64,000 bases of DNA from Ensifer oleiphilus. GTDB taxonomy: Bacteria; Pseudomonadota; Alphaproteobacteria; Rhizobiales; Rhizobiaceae. The DNA lies in NCBI RefSeq assembly GCF_013371465.1, contig NZ_JABWDU010000003.1, positions 434,001-498,000 of the forward strand, given 5' to 3'. Positions 35,701-44,100 of the stretch are shown piece by piece. Position 1 is the first letter of the stretch; each line of letters begins with the position of its first letter. The notes beneath the pieces were generated by a model. The model saw only the letters and a program-made list of their open reading frames with translations. It was not told the DNA's origin and did not search any database. The position numbers were made by a program, and so were the translations under genes.

Positions 35701-38463
35701 GCCGAAGGTGCTGCAGGTGGGGCTGAACTGTCCACCACCGAGCGCGGCTCGGACACGGTGAGCTTCACGGCCGGTTCGGACGCCATCACCGGCATGGTGT
35801 TCGGAACGACCACTGGCGTAACCGCCGATGTCAACGGCATCAACGGCGCCGACATCGTGTGGAGTGGTACGGGCACCTCGGTTCTGACCGGCACGATCAA
35901 CGGCATTGCGGCAATCACGGTGACACTTGTGCCGCCGACACTGCCGATCGCGGCAGGGGCAAGCGGTCAGGCGACGATCAATGTCCAGCTGACCGACAAC
36001 TTCCCGCACCCAGCCGGACTGTCGCAGAACACGATCAACCTGGCCGGCATCACCGTCGTTGCCTCCGATACGGACGGCAGCACCGCGACCGCAACGGTCG
36101 GCATCAACGTCGTCGACGACATTCCGACGGCAAACGAAATCAACAAGTCGCTGACCGAAACGGGTGGTGGGGATACCAACATCACGCTCGTGCTCGACGT
36201 CTCCGGTAGCATGGACTATGCTTCGGGCCTGACAGGTCTTACGCGACTTGAAGTTATGAAGGCGTCGGTCATCGAGTTGATCGAGCGATACGACAACGTC
36301 GGCAATGTAAAGATCGCAATCGCGACTTTCTCGTCTGACGCAAGCGCTGCTCCCGGCGGGTGGATGACCGTGGATCAGGCGAAGGCCTTTGTGAACGGCT
36401 TAACTGCTGATGGTGGCACCAACTACGATGCTGCTGTGGCGGCTGCACAAGCTGCCTTTAATGCGGCAGGCAAAATTTCCGGCGCCTCAAACGTGCTGTA
36501 TTTCCTGTCAGATGGAGATCCAACTGATGGCGCAATTACAGGGAGCGAGATCACTGCCTGGCAGAATTTCCTCAATACGAATGACATCAATTCCTACGCG
36601 TTCGGCATGGGGAGCGCCGCAGTCCAGGGGCCACTCGATCCGCTGGCCTACGACGGAAGGGGAGCTGGCACCGATCGCGATGCCCAGGTGATAACGGACC
36701 TCAGCCAGCTCACGACCTCGCTGAGCGGCTCTGTGTTCCAGCCGGCGTCGGGCAACATCATGACCGACCCCAATCCCGACAATGCATTTGGCGCGGACGG
36801 CGGATATGTGCGTGCCATCACCTATGCCGGCAAAGTGTTTACCTATGACCGAGCGACAGACGCGGTCACCATGGCCGGCAGCGGGAGTGCAACTTATTCG
36901 TTCAATACCGCAACGAACGAACTAACGATCAACACGTCCCAAGGTACGCTGAAGATCGACATGGATGACGGAAGCTACACCTACACTCCGCCGTCCAGCG
37001 TCACATCAACTCAGGTGGCATCGTTTGGCTACACATTGATAGATGGCGATGGCGACACCGCATCAAACACGATCAACTTCAATCTCAGCAACGCTGCCCT
37101 CCCGCCAATTGTGCGAGACGACAATGTCATCACGAATATATCGGGTAATGCCGCGGCAATTGTCATTCCGCATGCTGCGTTGCTGTACAACGACAGCAAC
37201 GCCGATGGACTTCCTATCAGCGTCACCTCTGTAAGCGGGGCAGACAGCGGGTCCGTCAGCAACGGAAGCGGCACCGTTACGTTCACCGATGGTTCCGGAA
37301 GCTCGAATGGTGGCTCGTTCATTTATACGGGTAACGCGGGAGGCATGACTGACACGGGTTCTGTCAATGTCGATCGCGACCAGAGAGGCGACAGTGAATT
37401 GTGGGGCACCGGTCTCGGCGAAATCCTGCTCGGTCGCAACAACGCCGCCGACACGATTTACGGCTACGAAGGCAACGATGTCTTGATTGGGGGCGACTCG
37501 ACGAGCGAACGCGTCAAGTTCACCCTGACAGTGGATGGTGCAAACACGTCCACCAACGGCTCCTTCCTGCAATTTGTCTTCAACGAAGGCAGCAGCGTCG
37601 ATCGCATAGAGAGCATTTCTATAAATCTTCGAGGTGGAACGGATACAGACGCCATTTTCGACGGAACCGCCAGTAGCTCGAAAAATGGTGATGGTGAGTG
37701 GGGGCCAACTCTCTCGGGCTTAAGCGGCCTGTCTGCTGGAGACGTGTCCTATTCTGACACTGACGATGTCGGCAGTTTGACCCTTACCTTCGATCAAGGC
37801 ACGTTCGGCAAAGGCGACAGCCTGAATCTGAACATAGACATTGATCGTCTCGGACCAAATATCGGCGACGGCTATGCGGCTCTGTTCGCCAGCAAGGGCG
37901 TCACGGCTACCATCACGATGGAAGACGGTCGCACTCAGACACTTACATTTGCAAGTCTTGACGCCGACACTGGTCGCATCGTTTTCGAACTCGCAGCACC
38001 GGTCGACGACAAGCTCTATGGCGGAGCCGGCAACGATTGGCTGCTTGGGGGTGACGGCAACGACATCCTGGACGGTGGCACCGGCAACGACCTGCTCTAT
38101 GGCGGCACCGGTTCGGACACAATGACCGGGGGCGCTGGCGCCGATACCTTCAAGATCGACGCGGACTCGCTGCAGCTCAGCATCGATGACGTGATCACCG
38201 ACTACAACTACGCCGAGGGCGATAGCGTCGACCTGACGGCTCTTCTCGGCAATCTGCCCACGGGAACGACCCTGGACGGTAACTTTGTCAAGGTGGTCCA
38301 AAACGGTCAGGACGCCAATCTTCAGGTGGACACCGACGGCAGTGCCGGCAACGGTTCGGGTTGGCACACGGTCGCGGTGCTCGAAGACTTCCAGGTTTCG
38401 ACCGAGGTGGTGAAGATCCTCTTCACCGAAAACGGTGCGCCAAAGACACAGGACGTTTCATAA
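32701..38463 (+). CDS. giant RTX adhesin with N-terminal retention module, tandem repeats and vWA domain
   Basis: 1920 residues without a Sec signal, as expected for type I secretion. Residues 1 to ~150 form a module ending in INVAAGPDG (AAG at 144-146), the likely LapG cut site. A linker follows. Repeated domains occupy 350-604, 605-860 and 861 to ~977 (partial), and a diverged copy runs to about 1140. A vWA domain (MIDAS DVSGS at about 1167) covers about 1160-1350. Calcium-binding RTX nonapeptides ([17 protein letters not shown]) span ~1774-1815, and a C-terminal secretion-signal region ends the protein. It is expected to be exported by the 25549-30546 machinery and anchored at the outer membrane to mediate attachment or biofilm. 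Exact adhesive target unknown. Confidence 0.92.
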   Translation: MATEGTAISNEAAATPAEAIEHHEAADGKVGRLVAQAGAGAAEEPQLLDPATGTPAKGAEPSLQTPPMPATISADASNIVHLPAGASIEKIKVVVADIVLEQPDGSTITVQNAALKVPTFVIGDAEIPRETLVAVLGENGINVAAGPDGSISVVSNQSSGGDFSDADGDIGQAGPVIDLLAPTALQFPALEATELLPFAADLNDTPSIIPDSSGDPSGIFVSDRQVDEAGVVGGSRAGDGSASVSGVFTISDPNGLGDIASLTINGQTFAIGGLVGQSVIGQFGTLTITAYDPVTGVAQYTFDLASPVSSSGIIPGTNVEQDRDIFNLTVTDVDGATGSATLRIDVVDDVPVIGITDPESAQIVEGQTLSGNWTLSAGADGVSTVDVKVGETTQTLTLTAGQSVAFTLAQGTLTVNADKTWSFAANSNLNNAGGTNVTFSLSAKDGDNDTTTDSQTITITDGAGPTVGPESGSVSLTLDDQNLVDGSTPAGADTSSGTIGFAAGSDAIATIVFGNTSTLTGALTWERVSDTQIVGRAGGVTIVTLDLVRSGDSATVTATLSDNYASHPGINADDLASLGSVKVIASDTDGDQAEGTVTVSVSDDLPKIDITNPTSSSIVEGQSLSGNWTLSAGADGVSTVDVKVGDTTKTLTLAANQKVEFVLAEGKLTVNADKTWSFASNGNLNNANGANVTFSLSAKDGDNDTTSDSQTITITDGAGPTVAPGSANVSLTLDDQNLSDGSTPSGPDTSSSTITFTPGSDAIATSAFGTDISGLIGGLTWQRVSATQIVGRVGGIAIVTLDLVPGANSATVKATLNDNYASHPGVNVDDLASLGSVKVIASDTDGDTAESTVNLSVSDDLPKIDITNPASSSIVEGQSLSGNWTLSAGADGVSTVDVKVGDTTKTLTLAANQKVEFVLAEGKLTVNADKTWSFTSNGNLNNANGANVTFSLSAKDGDNDTTSDSQTITITDGAGPTATDNSALITVHEKGLDNANALGSAEGAAGGAELSTTERGSDTVSFTAGSDAITGMVFGTTTGVTADVNGINGADIVWSGTGTSVLTGTINGIAAITVTLVPPTLPIAAGASGQATINVQLTDNFPHPAGLSQNTINLAGITVVASDTDGSTATATVGINVVDDIPTANEINKSLTETGGGDTNITLVLDVSGSMDYASGLTGLTRLEVMKASVIELIERYDNVGNVKIAIATFSSDASAAPGGWMTVDQAKAFVNGLTADGGTNYDAAVAAAQAAFNAAGKISGASNVLYFLSDGDPTDGAITGSEITAWQNFLNTNDINSYAFGMGSAAVQGPLDPLAYDGRGAGTDRDAQVITDLSQLTTSLSGSVFQPASGNIMTDPNPDNAFGADGGYVRAITYAGKVFTYDRATDAVTMAGSGSATYSFNTATNELTINTSQGTLKIDMDDGSYTYTPPSSVTSTQVASFGYTLIDGDGDTASNTINFNLSNAALPPIVRDDNVITNISGNAAAIVIPHAALLYNDSNADGLPISVTSVSGADSGSVSNGSGTVTFTDGSGSSNGGSFIYTGNAGGMTDTGSVNVDRDQRGDSELWGTGLGEILLGRNNAADTIYGYEGNDVLIGGDSTSERVKFTLTVDGANTSTNGSFLQFVFNEGSSVDRIESISINLRGGTDTDAIFDGTASSSKNGDGEWGPTLSGLSGLSAGDVSYSDTDDVGSLTLTFDQGTFGKGDSLNLNIDIDRLGPNIGDGYAALFASKGVTATITMEDGRTQTLTFASLDADTGRIVFELAAPVDDKLYGGAGNDWLLGGDGNDILDGGTGNDLLYGGTGSDTMTGGAGADTFKIDADSLQLSIDDVITDYNYAEGDSVDLTALLGNLPTGTTLDGNFVKVVQNGQDANLQVDTDGSAGNGSGWHTVAVLEDFQVSTEVVKILFTENGAPKTQDVS
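33748..34512 (+). repeat. adhesin tandem repeat, unit 1 (255 codons)
   Basis: Begins [17 protein letters not shown] and ends ahead of the next LPKIDI start. It has the same domain order as unit 2, from [20 protein letters not shown] through the [16 protein letters not shown] end, but is visibly more diverged in DNA and protein. Confidence 0.9.
34513..35280 (+). repeat. adhesin tandem repeat, unit 2 (256 codons)
   Basis: A full 768-base unit beginning [17 protein letters not shown]. Its first ~350 bases are nearly identical to those of unit 3, while the last half aligns with unit 1. Confidence 0.9.
35281..35632 (+). repeat. adhesin tandem repeat, unit 3 (first half only)
   Basis: About 350 bases matching the first half of unit 2 with only about ten differences by eye. 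After GAGPTA the sequence switches to a different, diverged domain ([18 protein letters not shown]). This points to a recent duplication or gene conversion confined to the half unit. Confidence 0.85.
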
Positions 38464-38537
38464 ACGCAACATCGATCTCGACAGTTCAGCGGTTCTCGGC
38501 AATCATCCGGGAACCGCATTTCCAGGGGGAGCTTTTC

Positions 38538-38903
38538 ATGATCAGAAGCATGCTGGCGGGGGCGATGGTCGCTCTGATGCCCTTATCAGGTTTCGCAGCC
38601 GATCTCATTGTCGACTATGCGCCGGCCACCAGGCAGTGCACGGAGCTCAGCCAGTCCTCGTTGACGGTCGAGCAGGATGTCAGCACTCTCACGAAGGAAG
38701 TCGTATCGCGCATGGACGAGGCGATCGCCGTTGCCGATGATCCGCGCTGGATCTATTCGACGCGACCGGCGTTCGTCTGGGCTTCCGAGACCAAGGTTGC
38801 TTGCGGAAAGGCCTACGGCTACCTTCAATCCAATTGGCGCGACGAGGACTATCTCGCCAAGTGTGATTGCTTCTACGCCAAAATGCATCACTTCATGAAC
38901 TGA
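38538..38903 (+). CDS. small secreted hypothetical protein
   Basis: 121 residues from the ATG at 38538, preceded by an AGGGGGA ribosome-binding site. A signal peptide (MIRSMLAGAMVALMPLSGFA) leads a ~100-residue mature protein with four cysteines (at about 33, 89, 108 and 110) and a KCDCF motif near the end. No family recognised. It lies 75 bases after the adhesin and 19 bases before a lipoprotein gene, so the three may be co-transcribed and it may serve the adhesin system in the periplasm. Confidence 0.7.
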   Translation: MIRSMLAGAMVALMPLSGFAADLIVDYAPATRQCTELSQSSLTVEQDVSTLTKEVVSRMDEAIAVADDPRWIYSTRPAFVWASETKVACGKAYGYLQSNWRDEDYLAKCDCFYAKMHHFMN

Positions 38904-38922
38904 TACAGGCTTTCTGATCGCC

Positions 38923-40131
38923 ATGTCTCGCGCTGTCGTTTCACCGGCTAAGTGTGTGTCGTTTCGCGGGAAATGGCTGACCCTCGGCATGTTCGCGCTC
39001 GGTATGCTCGCGGGCTGCCAGGGTGCCCCCACCCCTCAAGACGTGCTCGACGTGGAATCGCCGCAGGCGATGCATGCCCGGCGCGCAGCCGAGCGTGCGG
39101 TCAAACCGCAGGAAACGTTCGGCAATGGGTCGACGCGGATCGCGATCATCACGGCCCTCATGGCGCCGACGGGCGAAACCGTGCGCGAACGGGATATCCG
39201 GGATGGCGCTTCGCTCGCAGTCGACGAACTTGGTGGCGGTCAGCTCTCGCTTCTGGTAGAAAATACCGACGGCTCGCCACAACAGGTCAAGGACGCGGCA
39301 AAGAGGCTCGCCGATCAGAATGTCGCGCTTGTCGCCGTGTCCGCCGCCGACGTACCTGTCGGCACCGTCCGTGACGGACTTGGCTCCGCCCGCACGCCGG
39401 TGCTGACGCTTCGCGGCAACGGCGCCGAGCGACCAGCCGGCACCTTCGCTTTCGTGTCCGATCGTGTCGATAGCACAGTCGAGGGTGCATCCTATGCGGC
39501 GGCGTCCGGCCGTACGCGGTTCGTCGCGCTCTTGCCCGGCGATGTCTCCGCCAATGAACGGCAGAGGCTTGAGCGTGGGCTTGCCGACTACGGCATCAAG
39601 CCGGCTCTCCTTGCTGTGACCGGCTCCACCGCATTTTCCGGTGACGCCGCGTCGAAGGCCAAACTCAAGGATGTAGACGCGGTGCTCTTGGTTGGCGCGG
39701 GAGATCCCGACGTCGCCGCTCTGTCTCAGCTTAGGGCCAATGGCTATCTGAAGCAGAATGCGATGGTCGTTGGAAGTTCCGGTTGGACCGCCGCCGCCTA
39801 CAAACGTCCGGAGCTTTCCGGAAGTCATCTTTGTGTGTTTGGTCCGGAGAACGGTTCGCGCATGACCTCGCGTTACCTCGATCGCTATGAGCGCGCCGCC
39901 GCTGCCGATGCGGCCTATGGCTTCGATGTCATTGCGCTTGCGGCAGGTCTGGTACGCACCAAGGGCGAAAACGCCATCAACCAGGAAAGCATTCGGTCGC
40001 CGAGCGGCTTCATCGGCGCGGCGGCGGCATTCCGGTTCGAAGAAAACGGCGCTGTAAGACGGACCTGCGCAATCCATCAAGTTACCGGCGGGAAATTGAA
40101 GCTCCTTGATCCAGCTCCCCGCTCGTTTTAA
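38923..40131 (+). CDS. lipoprotein with periplasmic binding-protein fold (penicillin-binding protein activator/LivJ-like)
   Basis: 402 residues. A lipobox LAGC places the acylated cysteine at residue 32. The mature part has the two-lobed LivJ-type binding-protein pattern: IAIITALMAPTGETVRERDIRDGASLAVDEL (split over two elements), then VLTLRGNGAERPAGTFAF, and DAVLLVGAGDPDVAALSQLRA in the C-terminal lobe. This combination is typical of proteins annotated as penicillin-binding-protein activators or amino-acid-binding lipoproteins. It follows the adhesin and the small secreted protein. Whether it binds a ligand or helps envelope assembly is unknown. Confidence 0.8.
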   Translation: MSRAVVSPAKCVSFRGKWLTLGMFALGMLAGCQGAPTPQDVLDVESPQAMHARRAAERAVKPQETFGNGSTRIAIITALMAPTGETVRERDIRDGASLAVDELGGGQLSLLVENTDGSPQQVKDAAKRLADQNVALVAVSAADVPVGTVRDGLGSARTPVLTLRGNGAERPAGTFAFVSDRVDSTVEGASYAAASGRTRFVALLPGDVSANERQRLERGLADYGIKPALLAVTGSTAFSGDAASKAKLKDVDAVLLVGAGDPDVAALSQLRANGYLKQNAMVVGSSGWTAAAYKRPELSGSHLCVFGPENGSRMTSRYLDRYERAAAADAAYGFDVIALAAGLVRTKGENAINQESIRSPSGFIGAAAAFRFEENGAVRRTCAIHQVTGGKLKLLDPAPRSF

Positions 40132-40188
40132 CGCGAGTGACCGGGCTCGCAATGTCGGTTTGCGACCAAGGTCGAAGCGTCCAACTAC

Positions 40189-40208
40189 AGCCGGCGCTAT
40201 GGCCGGCT
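40189..40208. terminator. hairpin downstream of the lipoprotein gene
   Basis: AGCCGGC, loop GCTATG, GCCGGCT: perfect 7-base arms 58 bases after the stop. There is no clear T-run, so it may be a weak terminator or an RNA 3'-end stabiliser. Confidence 0.4.
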
Positions 40209-40414
40209 GCGCCGATCCGGAAGCACAGGACGATCCTGACAACCATCAGGGATGATGGGTGAACAGGCTGTGATAACCGCAAACTCGGTCGTCCGTTTCT
40301 CATTACGCGGCAAAGCGCCTGTACATTCGCCCGGTGGCTTCCCTCGACTGACACACCCGACCTGATCGTGCGCGCCTCTGTTCAGGGACTTTCAACCCTG
40401 GAGGCGCCGCGCGG

Positions 40415-41383
40415 TCAGATGGTCCGCGCAACGGCCCAATCGAACGCCTCTTCAAGTGCGGCAAACTTGACCGCCTGCCAGCGGCGATAATCCGACACGA
40501 GTTGCGATGACACCCACAGGTCGCCGCGGTTTCCCGGCCTTTGCCAGCCAACGACGGCAAGGTCGCGCGCCCGTGCAAAAACCCGTTGGGCGTGACTATT
40601 CGAGATGATGTAGCGGCTGGTGATCTCACTGATGCGCAAGGGGCCGATCGTTATCTGGCCTTGCGGCAGCTCGCCCTTCGGCAGGCGCGCGATCAGATCA
40701 TGCAGAATATTGCTGCCGGACTCCGTCCGCACAAAGGAGGCAACACTTTCAGGTGGCGAACACCAGCCCGGCTCCCCGAACAGGCGACGCGTTGCCCTCG
40801 GGTGCGCGAAAAACAGCAATGACGGCTCGGCCATGGACAGGTGGTGACGCCGGCCCCCATCCAACCTGTCGAGCGATTTGAGATGGCCATCGAACCACTG
40901 GCGTATGAGATCCTCAGCGGTTTCCGATACGATCAGCGGGCGCAAGCGCTTGTCGCCCGACCATTCGGCGTCGAGCAGCAACTTGTAACTGCGCATTTCC
41001 GCCAGGTGCGCGACGGCCGTATTTCTGCTCGCAATCTTGCTCGCGACGAAAAAATCCACGAGCTTTGCCGCTGTCAGGCCCGGGCGGGTGCCATCGATCT
41101 TGTGCTCGAAACAGAGGGTCAGGATTGCCTGGGTCAGCAGCCACTTCTGAAGGTTGGCCGTGTAGCGCACGATCCTCGGGGCAATGTCGTGCATGGCGAC
41201 GAGCCTCAGCGCCAGATCACGTAAGGCCTCCCCGAACTGCTCCCGCTCAAGGATCGCCTCGACCCGTGGCAGGAGAGGTCGCTCGAAAGCACCGCGAAGT
41301 GAAGGATGAACGGTCACGATCTCAAGCCCATGCGACCCAAGGACTTGACGTACCTTGAACGACGCCGGTCGCTCCTCTTGCAC
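40415..41383 (-). CDS. hypothetical protein, possible DNA-binding regulator
   Basis: 322 residues, soluble, without a signal peptide or membrane helix. Third-position GC bias supports a real gene. The middle segment KIASRNTAVAHLAEMRSYKLL and the C-terminal segment LRISEITSRYIISNSHAQRVFARAR (both quoted in part) each look like helix-turn-helix stretches of winged-helix proteins, followed by GDLWVSSQLVSDYRRWQA. I cannot place it in a named family. It points toward the adhesin cluster but is separated from it, with its own ~450-base upstream region. Confidence 0.6.
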   Translation of the reverse strand: MQEERPASFKVRQVLGSHGLEIVTVHPSLRGAFERPLLPRVEAILEREQFGEALRDLALRLVAMHDIAPRIVRYTANLQKWLLTQAILTLCFEHKIDGTRPGLTAAKLVDFFVASKIASRNTAVAHLAEMRSYKLLLDAEWSGDKRLRPLIVSETAEDLIRQWFDGHLKSLDRLDGGRRHHLSMAEPSLLFFAHPRATRRLFGEPGWCSPPESVASFVRTESGSNILHDLIARLPKGELPQGQITIGPLRISEITSRYIISNSHAQRVFARARDLAVVGWQRPGNRGDLWVSSQLVSDYRRWQAVKFAALEEAFDWAVARTI

Positions 41384-41835
41384 CGGGCCCGCGCCAGGCG
41401 ACGTTTTGTATAGACAGGTCGAAGCGGAGAAGAAATTCCAATGAAACAGACACTAACATCGATCCAAAAATATCAAAATGGCGATAAATAAACCGGGGTG
41501 GCGTCCACACCCACTACATATACTAGGATATTAACAGTTTCCTTACCGTCTTTTAGTGCAAAGGGCCATCTTGCCGGCAAGATTTTCGAGCGATGAGGTT
41601 AACGGCGAGCCGGCGTTGCTCGCGCCCTTCCGGGGCGGTTGACTGCACAGGCTGAAACCTCTCTTCGCCCGGACACAGGCAACGCTCCGTCAGCGCCAGC
41701 GGTGCGATGCAGCCGGGCAAGCTTCGCGATAAGGAAGCGCAGTGCGCGGAACATCCGCCGCCGTTGCGCGTTGCGGCTGGTGATCTGGGCCTTGGCTGGT
41801 GTACCATGCCAAGCCTCTGAACGGAGGATTGCGAT
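41384..41835. other. intergenic region between two hypothetical genes
   Basis: 452 bases between divergent genes. The part from about 41440 to 41560 is AT-rich and probably contains promoters. The rest (41580-41800) is GC-rich and carries overlapping open frames without family resemblance. Nothing else is seen. Confidence 0.4.
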
Positions 41836-42336
41836 ATGCTGCGTTGGCTCGTGTTTGCCGCCATGACAACATCGCTTGCCGGCGCCGCCCAGGCGGACGA
41901 AGGTGCGTTCCTGAAGTCGCTGCAGGGCAGTTGGACGGGCGCCGGGACAGTTAGAATCCGAACGCATATGTCGCCCATCAACGTTTCCTGCAACTTCGAT
42001 TCTCAATCGCGGGGTTTGGCGCTTTCGATGGAAGGCGTCTGCCGCGGGTTGATCCTGATTTCAAAATCGATCGATGCCCAACTGAAATTCAGCGGCACGA
42101 AATACAGCGGGTCGTATCTCGGACCGCGTGGCGGACGTGCGGGCCTGAGCGGCAGCCGTCGCGGTGATGCCATCAACCTCACCATTCGCTGGGCGAAGGA
42201 AGTCAACGGCGACCGCAGCGCAGATCTGACGCTGCAGAAAGTTGGCGCCAACGGCATGCGGATGACGACGGTCGATGTCGACCCGGCATCCGGCGACAGG
42301 GTCGTTACCAGCGAGATCAACCTGCACCGAAAGTGA
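41836..42336 (+). CDS. secreted hypothetical protein
   Basis: 166 residues starting with a clear signal peptide (MLRWLVFAAMTTSLAGAAQA). The mature part begins DEGAFLKSLQGSWTGAGTVR, a beta-rich, lipocalin-like opening (short helix, then GSWxGxG), and contains two cysteines in VSCNF and GVCRG that could form a disulfide. GGAGGATT at 41822-41829 is the ribosome-binding site. Function unknown; probably periplasmic. Confidence 0.7.
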   Translation: MLRWLVFAAMTTSLAGAAQADEGAFLKSLQGSWTGAGTVRIRTHMSPINVSCNFDSQSRGLALSMEGVCRGLILISKSIDAQLKFSGTKYSGSYLGPRGGRAGLSGSRRGDAINLTIRWAKEVNGDRSADLTLQKVGANGMRMTTVDVDPASGDRVVTSEINLHRK

Positions 42337-42354
42337 TGCTGTGGCTGGTCCTGG

Positions 42355-43065
42355 CTACAGCTGCGCGGATAAGAAATTGCGCTGGTAGGTCGCGTTCAAC
42401 AGCGTTTGCGCCGCCGTCTCTGCCAATGCCGCATTGCGCGCTTCAATGGCTTCGACGATCGCTTCGTGCATCTTGAGAGAGTGCTGCAATCCACCGAACG
42501 TCCTGAGCGTGCGGGGAATGCTGATCGTCAGTGCCGTGCGAATGACGGCCGAGACGGGCAGAAGAAAGCGATTGTGCGCCGCCTGGATGATTTCCAGGTG
42601 GAAATCGATGTCGGCCTCAATCGCGGAAGAAACCGTTGCATGGTCTTCCGTCATCCGGGCATAGGCCGCGCGGATGCGCACAAGCTCGTCCGCCGATCCG
42701 CGGCGGGCGGCAAGGCCCGCTGCCATCGGCTCTATCGCCAGACGGATTTCGAACAGTTCTTCGGCCAGTTGCTGCTGGTCTTGCGCGCCTTCGTGCCAGG
42801 AGAGCACCACCGGATCGAGCGTGTTCCAATGCTCCGGCGCGCGGACACGGGTGCCCAGCCGCGGCTTGGCTTCGATGAAGCCCTTGGTCGACAGGATCTT
42901 CAGCGCCTCGCGCAAGGTCGTCCGGCTGACGCGCAGATTGCCCAGCATCTCGGATTCTTTGGGCAGGATCTCGCCGGGCTTGAGTTCGCCGAGCGCGATG
43001 CGGCGGCCGATCTCCGCCGCGATCTGCGCGGGCAGCCCGCGGTCACCGATCGTAAATGTCGTCAT
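42355..43065 (-). CDS. FadR-type GntR transcriptional regulator
   Basis: 236 residues. The N-terminal winged helix (RRIALGELKPGEILPKESEM, LRVSRTTLREALKILSTKG) is followed by an all-helical FCD effector domain with metal-ligand-type histidines (DFHLEIIQAAHN, MHEAIVEAI). It sits at the end of the minus-strand unit IlvD/Edd dehydratase, DapA-family lyase and regulator, so it probably represses that unit in response to a sugar acid. Confidence 0.9.
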   Translation of the reverse strand: MTTFTIGDRGLPAQIAAEIGRRIALGELKPGEILPKESEMLGNLRVSRTTLREALKILSTKGFIEAKPRLGTRVRAPEHWNTLDPVVLSWHEGAQDQQQLAEELFEIRLAIEPMAAGLAARRGSADELVRIRAAYARMTEDHATVSSAIEADIDFHLEIIQAAHNRFLLPVSAVIRTALTISIPRTLRTFGGLQHSLKMHEAIVEAIEARNAALAETAAQTLLNATYQRNFLSAQL

Positions 43066-43179
43066 CAGCCGTCCGTTTCCGAAATCCCGGCGCGCATTCT
43101 GGCGCGATTCGAGCCCTTGCTACCATAGCCGTCGCCACGCCCCAAACGGTCAAGCCAGCTTGAGCCTGAGCGAAGGCGC

Positions 43180-44088
43180 TTACTCTTCGCCAAGACGACC
43201 AAGCTCGGCCGCAAAACGCCGAACCATCGCAAGTCCTGTCTCGGTCGGTCGCAGCGCAGGCGCGCGATCGAAGACGGGCATACCGGCCCGTTCACCGAAG
43301 AGACGTTTGCCGTAGCACATCAGGTTTTCGATCCCCTGCATGGTGAACACCACCGCCGGCAACATATCCCGATAGGCCGCTTCCGCCTCCTCGTCCCAGC
43401 CGTCGCGATAGAACTCGTAGGCCCTGACCGCATGGTCGATGCAATCGGGCGCAAGAATGAAGCCACGGCATCCGGCCCTCAGGTTGTCGATAAGCTCGAG
43501 GCCGGCGCGACCGTTGAAAACAGGCAGCTGGCCTTCGGTCACCTCGATCAGCGCGGCGATATCGACCACCGGCCCCTCGCCCTTGATAAGGGTAATGTTG
43601 GGGTGCTGGCGGACGAGTTCGGCGATATCGCTCGCCGTCAACCCTCTCCCCATGAACGCAGGCGCATTCTGGATGGCGACGGGTACGTCGATCGCATCGG
43701 CGACCCGGCCGAAGAAGCGAATGTATTCCTGTGCGGAGAACTGGCCGACGATCGGCGGCTGCAGGATCAGCCAGTCGGCACCGGCGCCAACGGCATGGCG
43801 CGCTTGGCGCACCTGCTCTTCGACGGAAGGCCCGAAGATGGTCAGTGCCACCGGCACATGGCCGGCGGTGTCCTCGACCAGCCATTCCATCACGGCCATG
43901 CGCTCGGCCTCGCTCAATTTCGAGGCTTCGGTCGCAAGGCCGAGTGCCGCCATGCCATGCACGCCGGCATCAAGACAGACTTCCGTCTGCCGGCGCATGG
44001 CTTCGCGATCGAGCTTTTCGTTGCCATCAAACAGCGCATAGAGGATGGCGTGGATGCCGTGAAGATCGGCGGGATCGAACCGGGACAT
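43180..44088 (-). CDS. DapA-family (dihydrodipicolinate synthase/KDG-type) aldolase or dehydratase
   Basis: 302 residues, TIM-barrel class I lyase. The Schiff-base lysine is K169 in LIKGEG. At the position of the usual YN motif there is Q140-N141 (VAIQNAP), so the tyrosine used by DHDPS and most aldolases of the family is replaced by glutamine. GLATEASKLSEAE replaces the standard TGE substrate loop. It lies 13 bases after the IlvD/Edd sugar-acid dehydratase, so it probably acts on the 2-keto-3-deoxy acid, either by aldol cleavage or dehydration (as for L-KDA). True DapA function in lysine synthesis is unlikely. Confidence 0.85.
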   Translation of the reverse strand: MSRFDPADLHGIHAILYALFDGNEKLDREAMRRQTEVCLDAGVHGMAALGLATEASKLSEAERMAVMEWLVEDTAGHVPVALTIFGPSVEEQVRQARHAVGAGADWLILQPPIVGQFSAQEYIRFFGRVADAIDVPVAIQNAPAFMGRGLTASDIAELVRQHPNITLIKGEGPVVDIAALIEVTEGQLPVFNGRAGLELIDNLRAGCRGFILAPDCIDHAVRAYEFYRDGWDEEAEAAYRDMLPAVVFTMQGIENLMCYGKRLFGERAGMPVFDRAPALRPTETGLAMVRRFAAELGRLGEE

Positions 44089-44100
44089 CGCCGCTCCTCC

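Noticed and set aside
41553-42006. Minus-strand open frames overlapping the secreted hypothetical gene
   Set aside because: They overlap a plus-strand gene with a clear signal peptide and ribosome-binding site and show no recognisable domains.
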